Assembly (NCBI GenBank): GCA_016721465.1
Contig: JADKIA010000009.1
Coordinates: 186,001 to 250,000, forward strand
Reading direction: 5' to 3'
Source: Ideonella sp.
Lineage (GTDB): Bacteria > Pseudomonadota > Gammaproteobacteria > Burkholderiales > Burkholderiaceae_C
DNA: 64,000 nucleotides
This document shows positions 10,504 through 18,614 of the stretch, piece by piece; the stretch's first letter is position 1, and the number at the start of each line of letters is the position of its first letter. The position numbers and the translations under genes are program-made. The notes beneath the pieces were generated by a model that worked only from the letters and a program-made list of their open reading frames with translations, was not told the origin of the DNA and made no database searches.

Positions 10504-11277
10504 ATGCAAGTGCGCGTACTCGGTTGTTCCGGCTCGATTGCGGCCGGCAGCCAAACCACGGCGTTCCTCCTCGACGACGATGTGCTCATCGACGCAGGCA
10601 CCGGCGTGGGCACGCTCACCTTGGAGCAGTTGCAGCGCATCGACCATGTGCTGCTGAGCCACTCGCACCTGGATCACGTATTGGGCGTGCCCCTGCTGGC
10701 CGACAGCGTGATGCGCCGGCGCACCGGCCGGCCGCCCATCCAGGTGCACGCCTTGCCGGCCACGCTGGATGCGCTGCGCGCGCACGTATTCAACGGCACG
10801 ATCTGGCCGGACTTCACGCGCCTGCCCACCAGCGAACAACCCATCGTCGCGCTCAAGGCCTTCGAGATCGGGCAGTGCCTGGACTTCGGTCGGCAGCGCG
10901 TGATCGAAGTGTTGCCCGCGCTGCACACCGTGCCGGCGGTGGGCTTTGCGTTGATGGCGCCGGCAGGTGCCTGGGTGTTCACCGGCGACACCGCACCCAA
11001 TGAGGCGCTGTGGCGGCGATTGCGCCACTTGCCGGTGGCCCACCTGGTGATCGAGACCGCGTTCCGAGACGAAGAACACCAACTCGCGCGTGTGAGCAGG
11101 CACCTGCATCCGGCGGCCCTGGGCCGCGAACTGCAGCAACTCTTGCAAGCCTCGCAGGTGCACATCACCCACATCAAGCCGGGTGAGCTGGACCAGGTGA
11201 TGAGCGAAATCGGCGCGCTGGGTGCGGCACATCGCATCGGCGCACTGGTGGCCGGGCAGGTGTTCGAACTGGCTTGA
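10504..11277 (+). CDS. Metallo-beta-lactamase-fold protein, class II cyclic nucleotide phosphodiesterase-like
   Basis: 257 residues. The zinc-binding H-x-H-x-D-H motif is HSHLDH (about residue 58), followed by further fold markers HTVPAVGFAL, GDTAPNEALW and THIKPGEL. The start MQVRVLGCSGSIAAGSQTTAFLL and the H-x-K near the end are characteristic of proteins annotated as 3',5'-cyclic-nucleotide phosphodiesterase in Burkholderiales. Activity on cAMP is inferred from family resemblance only. It follows the kinase-phosphatase-FHA set on the same strand but after a 261-bp gap containing a CRP-like palindrome, so it probably has its own promoter. Confidence 0.8.
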   Translation: MQVRVLGCSGSIAAGSQTTAFLLDDDVLIDAGTGVGTLTLEQLQRIDHVLLSHSHLDHVLGVPLLADSVMRRRTGRPPIQVHALPATLDALRAHVFNGTIWPDFTRLPTSEQPIVALKAFEIGQCLDFGRQRVIEVLPALHTVPAVGFALMAPAGAWVFTGDTAPNEALWRRLRHLPVAHLVIETAFRDEEHQLARVSRHLHPAALGRELQQLLQASQVHITHIKPGELDQVMSEIGALGAAHRIGALVAGQVFELA

Positions 11278-11438
11278 GTGTCGGGCCAGGTTGCTCAGGC
11301 AACCTGCGTCTTCCGTCCGACGAAACTCGTCGAGGCGTTACAAGTACAAGTGACAAAAATGGTCAGCCCAGGTCGCGGACGAAGCCAGCCACTGTGCAAT
11401 CCGCCACACCGGGCGGTCAAACCCCACGAATTGGGGGT

Positions 11439-11454
11439 TGGCACGGGCCCTGCA
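11439..11454 (+). promoter_or_regulatory. Sigma-54 promoter of the pilin genes
   Basis: TGGCAC-N5-CTGCA with GG (11440-11441) and GC (11452-11453) separated by exactly 10 bp, preceded by T. This is one mismatch from the RpoN consensus TGGCAC-N5-TTGCA and lies 48 bp before the first pilin ATG. Type IV pilin genes are classically RpoN/PilR controlled, which supports the call. Confidence 0.75.
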
Positions 11455-11502
11455 TAGGTAGCTCGTCCCCCACCCCTCACACCCCACTCTCAGGAGCACT
11501 CC

Positions 11503-11976
11503 ATGCGCAAGCAGATTCAAAAGGGTTTCACGCTGATCGAACTGATGATCGTCGTGGCCATCATTGGCATTCTGGCGGCCGTCGCGCTGCCGGCCTATCG
11601 CGACTACATCGTCAAAGCCAAGGTCTCTGAAGTCGTGCTGGCGGCCAGCCAGTGCCGCACGTCGGTGGCCGAGACCTATCAGACGGCCGCTGCAGGCACG
11701 GCGCCTGGCGCTGGCGGCTGGGGCTGCGAGACAGTTGGCGCTGGCCCGGCCACGAAGTACGTGCAAACCGTGACGACCGATGCGAATGGCAAGATCACGG
11801 TCACCTCGTCGGCCGCTGGCGATCTCGACACCGCTGCAAGCAAGACCGTTACGCTGACCCCGATGGACAGCGCGGGTGTTGCATTGACCATTGCCGCAAT
11901 TCCGGTTCAGGTGTCCTCGTTCTCCTGCAAGGCCGGCACGATCGCCAGCAAGTGGCTGCCGGGTTCCTGCAAGTAA
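11503..11976 (+). CDS. pilA: Type IV major pilin, copy 1
   Basis: 157 residues. Class III signal: six-residue basic leader ending in Gly, cut before Phe by PilD (QKG|FTLIELMIVVAIIGIL), with the conserved Glu at +5 and the long hydrophobic N-terminal helix. The C-terminal half has a Gly/Thr-rich globular domain and Cys residues near the end (FSCKAG and PGSCK) that can form the D-region disulfide. Shine-Dalgarno AGGAG lies 7 bp before the ATG. It is followed 166 bp later by an equally long paralogue differing at 13 residues. Sigma-54 promoter upstream. Confidence 0.95.
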   Translation: MRKQIQKGFTLIELMIVVAIIGILAAVALPAYRDYIVKAKVSEVVLAASQCRTSVAETYQTAAAGTAPGAGGWGCETVGAGPATKYVQTVTTDANGKITVTSSAAGDLDTAASKTVTLTPMDSAGVALTIAAIPVQVSSFSCKAGTIASKWLPGSCK

Positions 11977-11988
11977 CTTGACCATGGG

Positions 11989-12019
11989 CGAGTGGCCTCC
12001 CATAGCGGCAGGCCACTCG
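11989..12019 (+). other. Stem-loop between the two pilin genes
   Basis: Perfect 10-bp inverted repeat CGAGTGGCCT / AGGCCACTCG with an 11-nt loop, 13 bp after the first pilin stop. No T-run follows, so it is more likely an mRNA-stabilising or processing hairpin, or a partial attenuator limiting read-through into the second pilin, than a complete terminator. Confidence 0.55.
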
Positions 12020-12142
12020 TCGGACGATGTTAGATTGCCTGGACCGCGCTGACCAGCCGGATCGCCTGAAGCACTGGAATGCACGGGCATCCAGCCAGCC
12101 GCGCAGTCGAACCTCACAACACTGAAAGCAATGGAGCACGCG

Positions 12143-12616
12143 ATGAAGAAGCAGATTCAAGAGGGCTTCACGTTGATCGAACTGATGATTGTCGTGGCCA
12201 TCATTGGCATTCTGGCGGCAGTGGCGCTGCCGGCCTACCGTGACTACATCGTCAAGGCCAAGGTTTCCGAGATCGTGCTGGCCTCGAGCCAGTGCCGCAC
12301 CTCGGTGGCCGAAACCTACCAGACGGCGGCCGCCGGCACGGCGCCTGGCGCTGGTGGCTGGGGTTGCGAGACGGTGGGCGCTGGCCCGGCCACCAAGTAT
12401 GTGCAGACCGTGACGACCGATGCCGATGGCAAGATCACCGTCACGGCGTCGGCCGCTGGCGACCTCGATACCGCGGCGAGCAAGACGGTCACGCTGACGC
12501 CGATGGACAGCGCCGGGGTTGCACTGACTGTTGCTGCGATCCCGATTCAGGTGAGTACGTTTTCTTGCAAGGCTGGCAGCATGAGCACCAAGTGGCTGCC
12601 CGGTTCCTGCAAGTGA
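12143..12616 (+). CDS. pilA: Type IV pilin, copy 2 (tandem paralogue)
   Basis: 157 residues, the same length as copy 1 with about 92 % identity by eye; 13 substitutions, mostly conservative and clustered at both ends and around the D-region (TIAS versus SMST). Leader QEG|FTLIEL has Glu where copy 1 has Lys just before the cleavage Gly. I chose the ATG at 12143, not the one at 12131, because GGAG is 6 bp before it, in the same arrangement as copy 1, and the two proteins then align end to end. No sigma-54 element was seen in the 166-bp gap, so it may depend on read-through. Confidence 0.92.
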   Translation: MKKQIQEGFTLIELMIVVAIIGILAAVALPAYRDYIVKAKVSEIVLASSQCRTSVAETYQTAAAGTAPGAGGWGCETVGAGPATKYVQTVTTDADGKITVTASAAGDLDTAASKTVTLTPMDSAGVALTVAAIPIQVSTFSCKAGSMSTKWLPGSCK

Positions 12617-12670
12617 GTTCGAAAAGGATCGCGTCCAGCCCGCCAGGCTGAACATCGATCCAAGCATCAA

Positions 12671-12689
12671 GGGGCTTCGGCCCCCTTTT
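12671..12689 (+). terminator. Terminator after the second pilin
   Basis: GGGGC-TTCG-GCCCC stem with a stable UUCG loop followed by C and TTTT, 54 bp after the stop codon. Confidence 0.85.
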
Positions 12690-12785
12690 CCGTTGTGTGG
12701 GCAGGGCCGGCGGATGCCAGACTCTGCCGATCGCCGGCCGCGCTGTGGCCGAATGCGTCTCCAACGGTTCGGAGGTTTGTCGTCC

Positions 12786-13553
12786 ATGAAGCAACCCGCC
12801 TGGCGCCCCCGCGTTCGCGCCGCGTCAATCCACCTGGGTGCCAGCGCCGTGGTGGCCGCACTCGCGGCAGCGTTGACCTTCGGCCTTTGGTACCCCTGGC
12901 CCTACTCGGTGCTGGCCGGCGGTCTGGGCCTGTTTGTGCTGGTCTGCAGCGTGGACGTGATCATGGGCCCGCTCATCACGCTCGTCATTTTTGACACGCG
13001 CAAACCTTGGGCCGAGTTGCGGCGCGATCTGGTCGTGGTCGTCCTCCTGCAGTTGGGCGCGCTGGGCTATGGTCTGCACGTGATGTTCCAGGCGCGCCCG
13101 GTGGTCCTGGCTTTCGAGGGGCAGCGGTTTCGCGTGGTGAGTGCCGTGGACGTGCTCATGGACGAGCTGCCGAAGGCGCCGCCTTCGCTGCAGGCGCTGT
13201 CCATCACGGGGCCGGTGGTGGTGGGCACCGAGGCCCCGACCGATGCCGACGCACAGCTCAAGGCCATCGACATGGCCCTGGGCGGCTTCGACCTCGGCAT
13301 GCGCCCTCAGTTCTGGCGTCCATGGGACGCCGCCGCCCGCAAGAACGCCCTCGCTGCCGCCAAGCCGCTGGCGCCGTTGCAGCAACGCTACGCGGCGCGA
13401 GCGGCCGAATTCGACGCCGCCATCGCCCGCAGTGGCCGGCCTGTTGACCAGCTGCGCCATCTGCCGCTGCTGTCGCGCCATGCCGATTGGGTGGTACTGC
13501 TGGACGCGACCACGGGCGAGATTGCCGGCTTTGCGCCGTTCAACGCGTATTGA
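12786..13553 (+). CDS. TfpX/TfpZ-family type IV pilin accessory protein
   Basis: 255 residues. Two to three membrane helices lie in the first 105 residues (ASAVVAALAAALTFGLWYPW; VLAGGLGLFVLVCSVDVIMG; LVVVVLLQLGALGYGLHVM), followed by a periplasmic domain. The family marker D-x-x-x-G-P-L-I-T-L (DVIMGPLITLVIFD) is present. TfpX/TfpZ proteins act in surface display of their cognate pilin and are encoded just downstream of it, as here. GGAGG lies 11 bp before the ATG at 12786. Separated from the pilins by a terminator, so it may have its own promoter. Confidence 0.85.
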   Translation: MKQPAWRPRVRAASIHLGASAVVAALAAALTFGLWYPWPYSVLAGGLGLFVLVCSVDVIMGPLITLVIFDTRKPWAELRRDLVVVVLLQLGALGYGLHVMFQARPVVLAFEGQRFRVVSAVDVLMDELPKAPPSLQALSITGPVVVGTEAPTDADAQLKAIDMALGGFDLGMRPQFWRPWDAAARKNALAAAKPLAPLQQRYAARAAEFDAAIARSGRPVDQLRHLPLLSRHADWVVLLDATTGEIAGFAPFNAY

Positions 13554-13640
13554 GTGTTGGGCGGCTGACGCGATCTGCGATTTCGGGCTGCGCTGCGCTG
13601 TTCCGCAGCGTTGCCAGCGCCTCGGCGTGGAGATTCACCA

Positions 13641-14051
13641 TCAAGACGCCTCCACACACCCCACCCCAGACGCCAGCGCCGCCGCACGCAGCGCGTCGTC
13701 CTGAGTGGCCAAGGGCAGTTGCCGGCGCAGGGCAAGCTCGAGGTACGCGGCGTCATAGCTGCTCAGGCCAAAGCGAATGGCCAGCGCCAGCAGTTCGGAC
13801 GGCGGTACGGCCTGGCGATCCACGTCGACAGGCAATTGAGCGATGCGGGCCAGCACTTGTTGTGCTTGTTGGGCCACCATGCGCTGGCGCATGCAGGCAG
13901 TGCGCAGCACGTTGGCGAGCTCCAGCTCCCACACGGCCGGAGCCCAGGCGCGATCATCCAGCAGGCGCTCGGCAATCGCCGCCGTGTAGGGCGTGGCCTG
14001 GTTCTTGAGGTACCAACCCGAGACCACGGAGTTGTCGAGCACGAAGGGCAT
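13641..14051 (-). CDS. PIN-domain toxin, VapC-like
   Basis: 136 residues. PIN fold acidic residues are visible: D6 in VLDNSVVSGW, the E of WELELANVL, D of SSYDAAYLELA and D of TQDDAL, so the ribonuclease site looks intact. The gene starts 2 bp after the antitoxin stop, a typical coupled type II toxin-antitoxin arrangement. Family members are Mg-dependent endoribonucleases that cut tRNA or rRNA. The pair is on the opposite strand to its pilus-gene neighbours, which suggests independent acquisition. Confidence 0.88.
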   Translation of the reverse strand: MPFVLDNSVVSGWYLKNQATPYTAAIAERLLDDRAWAPAVWELELANVLRTACMRQRMVAQQAQQVLARIAQLPVDVDRQAVPPSELLALAIRFGLSSYDAAYLELALRRQLPLATQDDALRAAALASGVGCVEAS

Positions 14052-14053
14052 GC

Positions 14054-14317
14054 TCAGTCGCGCCCTGACTCGATGGCCTGGCGCAGCGGCAGATCGAGGC
14101 TCAGGCCTTGCCGCAACTCGGCAAGCGCTCCCAAGGCCTGGCTCACTCGCTGGCGTTGGGTGTTCGATTGCGCTCGGCGCGCAGCGGGCGCCGCGGCACT
14201 CACCAACCGGGCCACGGCCACCCCCCGTCGGGTGATGACGAACTGCTCGCCTCGTTCAACTTCAACCAGCAACTCCGACAACCGGGTCTTGGCTTCATAG
14301 ACCGCAAGCTCTTTCAT
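14054..14317 (-). CDS. Antitoxin, Phd/YefM family
   Basis: 87 residues. The N-terminal DNA-binding half reads MKELAVYEAKTRLSELLVEV and EQFVITRRGVAVARLV, the standard Phd/YefM fold. The C-terminal half (QSNTQRQRVSQALGALAEL) should wrap the PIN toxin. GAGG stands 7 bp before the ATG at 14317; an in-frame TTG at 14323 is less likely. A 16-bp perfect palindrome 18 bp upstream is the expected autoregulatory operator. Confidence 0.88.
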   Translation of the reverse strand: MKELAVYEAKTRLSELLVEVERGEQFVITRRGVAVARLVSAAAPAARRAQSNTQRQRVSQALGALAELRQGLSLDLPLRQAIESGRD

Positions 14318-14335
14318 GATCAAACCTCATTCTTC

Positions 14336-14351
14336 ACTTGGTTAACCAAGT
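14336..14351 (-). promoter_or_regulatory. Palindromic operator of the toxin-antitoxin operon
   Basis: ACTTGGTTAACCAAGT is a perfect 16-bp palindrome. On the minus strand it overlaps TATACT (14349-14354), a likely -10 element, so antitoxin binding would block transcription. Confidence 0.65.
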
Positions 14352-14471
14352 ATACCGCGTCACCCCAACAGCTGCCATCGGTTCTCGGGTTCGGCAGGCA
14401 AGAGGCGAAACTTCGCCTCCGCTCGCCCGCAGCCCGGGGGATGGCCACACCGCGGTTTCTACAATCGCCCG

Positions 14472-16361
14472 ATGAACCGATCTCCCCTGGCCGGCGGCAG
14501 CGTGTCGCGTGACGACATGCTGCGCGGTCTGGCCGCCCTGCTCACGGCCGCGCCGCCGCTGCTGGCCTACAACCTGCCCCCTTCCCCCACGCTGATCAAC
14601 CAGTGCCTGGCCTTTGGCGCCTGGGGCGGCTTCGTGCTGGCATTGGCGCCAGGCCGCTGGTCGGGCAAGGCCTGGCCCTTGCAAGCCGCGCTGCTGGGCT
14701 TGGTGGCGGCGGTGTTGTGGTCTTGGGGGCCCGGGCAGCTGCCCACGTCGCTGGCCTTGAGTGCGCTGGCTCAGCTCCTGGGCGCCATGCTGGTCGCCTG
14801 GGCCGGCACCGAGGTGGCCCGCCGCATCGACGCCGTGGGCGCATTTGTGGCCTTCGCCTGGGGTCTGCTCGCAGCCGGCGTGGCGAGCACGCTGGTGGCC
14901 CTCGTGCAGGTGTTCTCGCCGTCCTGGGCCGACGGCAACCTCATCGCGCACAGCGGCCTGGTGGGCCGCGCCGTGGGCAATCTCCGCCAACCCAATCACC
15001 TTTGCAGTCTGCTGCTGTGGGCGGTGATCGCGGCGATTGCGCTGCTGGAGTTGCGGCGCCTGTCGCTGCGCCTGACGGTGGCAGCGGTGATCGCGATGGT
15101 GTTCGCCATCGAGCTCACGGCCTCGCGCACCGGCGCGGGCGCCCTGCTGTTGCTGGCGGCTTGGGGGCTGCTCGGCCGGCGCTTGTCGCGCCCGACGCGC
15201 TGGCTGCTGGTGGCCACTCCGGTGATCTACGCGCTGTCCTTCGGCGCGATGTGGGCCTGGGGCGAATGGGTGCAGCAGGCGTTTGGTGCCGAGGCGCGCC
15301 TGGCCGGGGCCGGCAATGGCATCGAAAGCCCCAACACGCGCGGCCGCATCTGGGCCAACGCCCTGGCCATGATCGCGCAACAGCCCTGGACGGGCGTGGG
15401 CTTCGGTGAGTTCAACCTGGCCTGGTCGCTGACCGAGTTCCCGCAGCGGCCCACGGCGTTCTTCGATCACACGCACACGCTGCCGCTGCAGCTGGCGGTG
15501 GAGCTGGGCTTGCCGCTGTCCGCGCTGGTGATGGGCCTGCTGCTGCTGGCCCTGGCGCGGGGCTGGCAGCGATGGCGGCGGGTGGACGGCGATCGCCGCA
15601 CCGCCGCCAGTGCCGCCTGGATGATCGTCCTGGGCATTGGCGTGCACAGCATGGTGGAGTACCCGCTGTGGTACGCCTACTTCCTGCTGCCCGCGGCATT
15701 CGCCTGGGGCTACACGCTCGGCATCGAGCCCGACGAGGCTGCGGCAGAACAGCCCAAGTCGCCGTCCTTCGCGGGCCAGGCCTGGGGTGCCGCCATGGTG
15801 CTGTGCGCCGCGCTGGCGCTGGTGGACTACGCCAGGGTCGTGGTCATCTACGCGCCGGGCGCCGACGCCGCGCCTCTGGCGCAACGCATCGAGCGGGGCC
15901 AGCGCAGCCTGCTGTTTTCCTATCAAGGAGACTACGCGGCAGCCACTTCGGGCCGGGTGGACAGTGGCACGGCGCTGGCCTTCGAGCGCGCGCCGCACTT
16001 CCTGATGGACACGCGCCTGATGATGGCCTGGGCCAAGTACCTGCACGCCACGGGTCGCGATGAGTTGGCGCGCAGCCTGGTGCTGCGCCTGCGCGAATTC
16101 CGCAATGCCGATGCCAAGGGCTTCCTTGACGCCTGCCTGGCACGCGCTGCGCCGCAGGGGTCCGACCCGAACCCCGCGTCCGCGGTCGCGCCGGCCCTTG
16201 CGTCGGTCGCCAGCGGACCCGACCCGACCGATGCCGAGGCCACAGAAGACTCAGGTCCGGACACCGCCGGCTTCCAGTGCCAGCCGCCCGCCCGCGCTCA
16301 CCCGTGGCGCGAATTCCTGGGCGCCGCGGCGCCTCAGTTGCCGGCGCCTGCCACCCAGTGA
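14472..16361 (+). CDS. PglL-type O-oligosaccharyltransferase / Wzy ligase-family protein
   Basis: 629 residues with about a dozen transmembrane helices. The PglL signature is visible at AVGNLRQPNHLCSLLLW, and the Wzy_C region has ASRTGAGALLL, SPNTRGRIWANALAMI, GVGFGEFN and DHTHTLPLQLAVELGLP, including the periplasmic His found in ligases. Family role: transfers a lipid-linked glycan to pilin in the periplasm. The location in a pilin/TfpX cluster makes pilin glycosylation the likely job (inference). A soluble tail with Ser/Pro/Thr-rich end follows residue 480. The 3' end overlaps convergent moaC by 28 bp. Confidence 0.85.
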   Translation: MNRSPLAGGSVSRDDMLRGLAALLTAAPPLLAYNLPPSPTLINQCLAFGAWGGFVLALAPGRWSGKAWPLQAALLGLVAAVLWSWGPGQLPTSLALSALAQLLGAMLVAWAGTEVARRIDAVGAFVAFAWGLLAAGVASTLVALVQVFSPSWADGNLIAHSGLVGRAVGNLRQPNHLCSLLLWAVIAAIALLELRRLSLRLTVAAVIAMVFAIELTASRTGAGALLLLAAWGLLGRRLSRPTRWLLVATPVIYALSFGAMWAWGEWVQQAFGAEARLAGAGNGIESPNTRGRIWANALAMIAQQPWTGVGFGEFNLAWSLTEFPQRPTAFFDHTHTLPLQLAVELGLPLSALVMGLLLLALARGWQRWRRVDGDRRTAASAAWMIVLGIGVHSMVEYPLWYAYFLLPAAFAWGYTLGIEPDEAAAEQPKSPSFAGQAWGAAMVLCAALALVDYARVVVIYAPGADAAPLAQRIERGQRSLLFSYQGDYAAATSGRVDSGTALAFERAPHFLMDTRLMMAWAKYLHATGRDELARSLVLRLREFRNADAKGFLDACLARAAPQGSDPNPASAVAPALASVASGPDPTDAEATEDSGPDTAGFQCQPPARAHPWREFLGAAAPQLPAPATQ

Positions 16362-16822
16362 CCCGACTTGCCGCCCTGCTTTTCGAGCAGGCGCACGTCG
16401 GTCATCACCATGCCGCGATCCACGGCCTTGCACATGTCGTAGATGGTGAGCAGGCCCACCTGCACGGCGGTCAGGGCTTCCATCTCCACGCCGGTGCGGC
16501 CCACGGTTTCGGCCTGCACTTCGCAGTGCACGGCGCTGGCGGCCTCGTCGAGGCGGAACTCCACCGCCACCCGCGTCAGCGGCAAGGGGTGGCACAGCGG
16601 GATCAGTTCGGACGTTCGCTTGGCCGCCTGGATCGCCGCAATGCGCGCAATGCCGATCACGTCGCCCTTCTTCGCAGAGCCCTGCGCAATCAGCGCCAGC
16701 GTGGCGGGCTGCATGCGGATGCTGCCGGCAGCGCGGGCGATGCGATGCGTGTCGGTCTTGGCACCCACGTCCACCATGTGCGCCTGGCCGTGGGAATCGA
16801 AGTGGGTCAGCGGCGAGTTCAT
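16334..16822 (-). CDS. moaC: Cyclic pyranopterin monophosphate synthase MoaC
   Basis: 162 residues. Second enzyme of molybdenum cofactor biosynthesis, converting the MoaA product to cPMP. Recognisable segments: LTHFDSHGQAHMVDVGAK at the start, ELIPLCHPLPLT with the catalytic His region, GRTGVEMEALTAV, and YDMCKAVDRGM with the active-site Lys and Asp; ends in GGKSGHW. ATG 16822 is chosen over a long upstream extension since MoaC proteins start a few residues before LTHFD. No other mo-cofactor gene is in the window. It is divergent from the BepA-like gene. Confidence 0.96.
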   Translation of the reverse strand: MNSPLTHFDSHGQAHMVDVGAKTDTHRIARAAGSIRMQPATLALIAQGSAKKGDVIGIARIAAIQAAKRTSELIPLCHPLPLTRVAVEFRLDEAASAVHCEVQAETVGRTGVEMEALTAVQVGLLTIYDMCKAVDRGMVMTDVRLLEKQGGKSGHWVAGAGN

Positions 16823-16911
16823 GATCGGTCGAGGTTTACGTGCGGGAAACGAAGCGGTGCGATGATAGGACACGCCCGATCCGGGCCCTGGTTTGTCCAT
16901 CGATCCTGCCC

Positions 16912-18534
16912 ATGAAATCCACGCCACCGTGTCGACGCCCGCACCAGGCCAGCCTGGCCCTGGCACTGTCCGTGGCACTGCTCGTGTCGCCAAGTGCGCC
17001 GGCCCAGCCCGCCGGCACCGGCCCCACGCCGTTGCGGCTGCCCTCGCTGGGAGAATCGGCCTCGGACGATTTCAACCTCAGCGCCGAGAAGCGCCTGGGC
17101 GAACAGATCATGCGCGAGATCCGGCGCGACCCGGATTTCATCGACGACCCGCTGGTCAACGATTACCTGCAGTCCATCTGGCAGCCCATCGTGAAGGCCG
17201 CCCGCGAGCGGGGCGACATTGGCGCCGACGTGGCGGTGCTCTTTCCCTTCGAGGCCTTTCTGGTGCGAGATCGCACGGTCAATGCCTTCGCCTTGCCCGG
17301 TGGCTACGTGGGCGTGCACCTGGGCCTCATCGCCATGACCGCCACGCGCGACGAACTGGCCTCGGTGATGGCGCACGAGTTCTCGCACATCAGCCAGCGG
17401 CACATCGCTCGCAGCATCGCGTCCAATGCGCGCAACAGCACGCTGGGCGTGGCCGCGATGATCCTGGGCGTGTTGGCTGCCAGCCGTTCACGCAATGCCG
17501 ACGTGGCCAATGCGGCCATCGTGGGCGGACAAGCGGCGATGGTGCAGAACCAGCTTAACTTTTCACGTGACATGGAGCGCGAGGCCGACCGCAACGGCCA
17601 GTCACTGATGGTGCAGGCCGGCTTCATGGCTGGCGGCATGAACGCCATGTTCGCCAAACTCGACCAGGCCAATCGGCTCAACGACAACGGCGCCTTCCCT
17701 TACCTGCGCAGCCACCCACTGACCGTGGAGCGCATCGCCGAGGCACAGCAACGCGCCGCACAGCTCGGCGCGGCGGGCCAGGCCGCCACCCCCGCCGAAA
17801 CCACGCGCTGGCACGCGTTGATGCAGGCCCGCGCCAGGGTGCTGATGGACCCGTCGGTGGATTCCATCCGCCGCCTGCAGGACCTGGACGGGCGTGCCGG
17901 CAACACCGAAGAACGGCTGGCCGGGTACTACGCCAGCGCGCTGGCCTCCATCCTCTTGCGTGAATTCGGCCGGGCCGAACGAGCCTTGCAGGCGGCGCAG
18001 GCGCTGCCCGGTGTGCGCGAGGACGGCTTCACGCAGCACGCGCTGGCGCCGCTGGTCACCCAACTCGCGCTGGCCAAGGGCGATTGGCCCGCGGCCACAG
18101 CCGCCGTGGCGGGCGTGGGCGACGAGGCCAGATCACGGCCGGCCATGCTGCTGCGCGCGCAGGTGGCGCTGGCCTCGGGCGACCCCGCAGCGATCCGCCA
18201 CAGCACCGAAGTGCTGCAGACCTGGGTCAGTGAACACAAGCTCGATGCCCTGTCCTGGCAGTCCCTGTCGCACTGCGCCGAAGCCCAGGGCCAGCCCCTT
18301 CGCGCGCTGCGTGCGGCAGCCGAGGCGCAGGCCGCCATCGGCAACATCCAGGGGGCCATGGACCGGCTGCGCGCCGGCCAGCAGATGGCGCGGCGCGGCG
18401 CGGTGGGCAACGATTTCATCGAAGCCTCCGTCATCGACTCGCGCTGGCGCGAACTTCAGGCGCAGCGCCGCGAGTTGATGGCCGGGCAGCGCAGCAGCCG
18501 CGGCAGCAGCGGCCCCGACGACGAGCGTCCATAG
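16912..18534 (+). CDS. bepA: M48 metalloprotease, BepA-like with TPR tail
   Basis: 540 residues. Signal peptide (about 1-33, ending APAQ), peptidase M48 domain with zinc motif HEFSH at 155-159 and a third ligand Glu in MEREADRNG, then a C-terminal region of helical repeats (about 290-530) consistent with TPRs. BepA helps LptD/BAM assembly in the periplasm and degrades stalled substrates. The length matches BepA family members (around 490 in E. coli, longer in Burkholderiales). ATG 16912 starts the signal peptide; the earlier frame start is not supported. Confidence 0.88.
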   Translation: MKSTPPCRRPHQASLALALSVALLVSPSAPAQPAGTGPTPLRLPSLGESASDDFNLSAEKRLGEQIMREIRRDPDFIDDPLVNDYLQSIWQPIVKAARERGDIGADVAVLFPFEAFLVRDRTVNAFALPGGYVGVHLGLIAMTATRDELASVMAHEFSHISQRHIARSIASNARNSTLGVAAMILGVLAASRSRNADVANAAIVGGQAAMVQNQLNFSRDMEREADRNGQSLMVQAGFMAGGMNAMFAKLDQANRLNDNGAFPYLRSHPLTVERIAEAQQRAAQLGAAGQAATPAETTRWHALMQARARVLMDPSVDSIRRLQDLDGRAGNTEERLAGYYASALASILLREFGRAERALQAAQALPGVREDGFTQHALAPLVTQLALAKGDWPAATAAVAGVGDEARSRPAMLLRAQVALASGDPAAIRHSTEVLQTWVSEHKLDALSWQSLSHCAEAQGQPLRALRAAAEAQAAIGNIQGAMDRLRAGQQMARRGAVGNDFIEASVIDSRWRELQAQRRELMAGQRSSRGSSGPDDERP

Positions 18535-18614
18535 CGCACGAATCGCCGGGAGCGCATCGCCCGGCAAGTAGGCGACAGGCTTCTACACTCCTCGGCAACG
18601 CAGGGGGACAGCGA

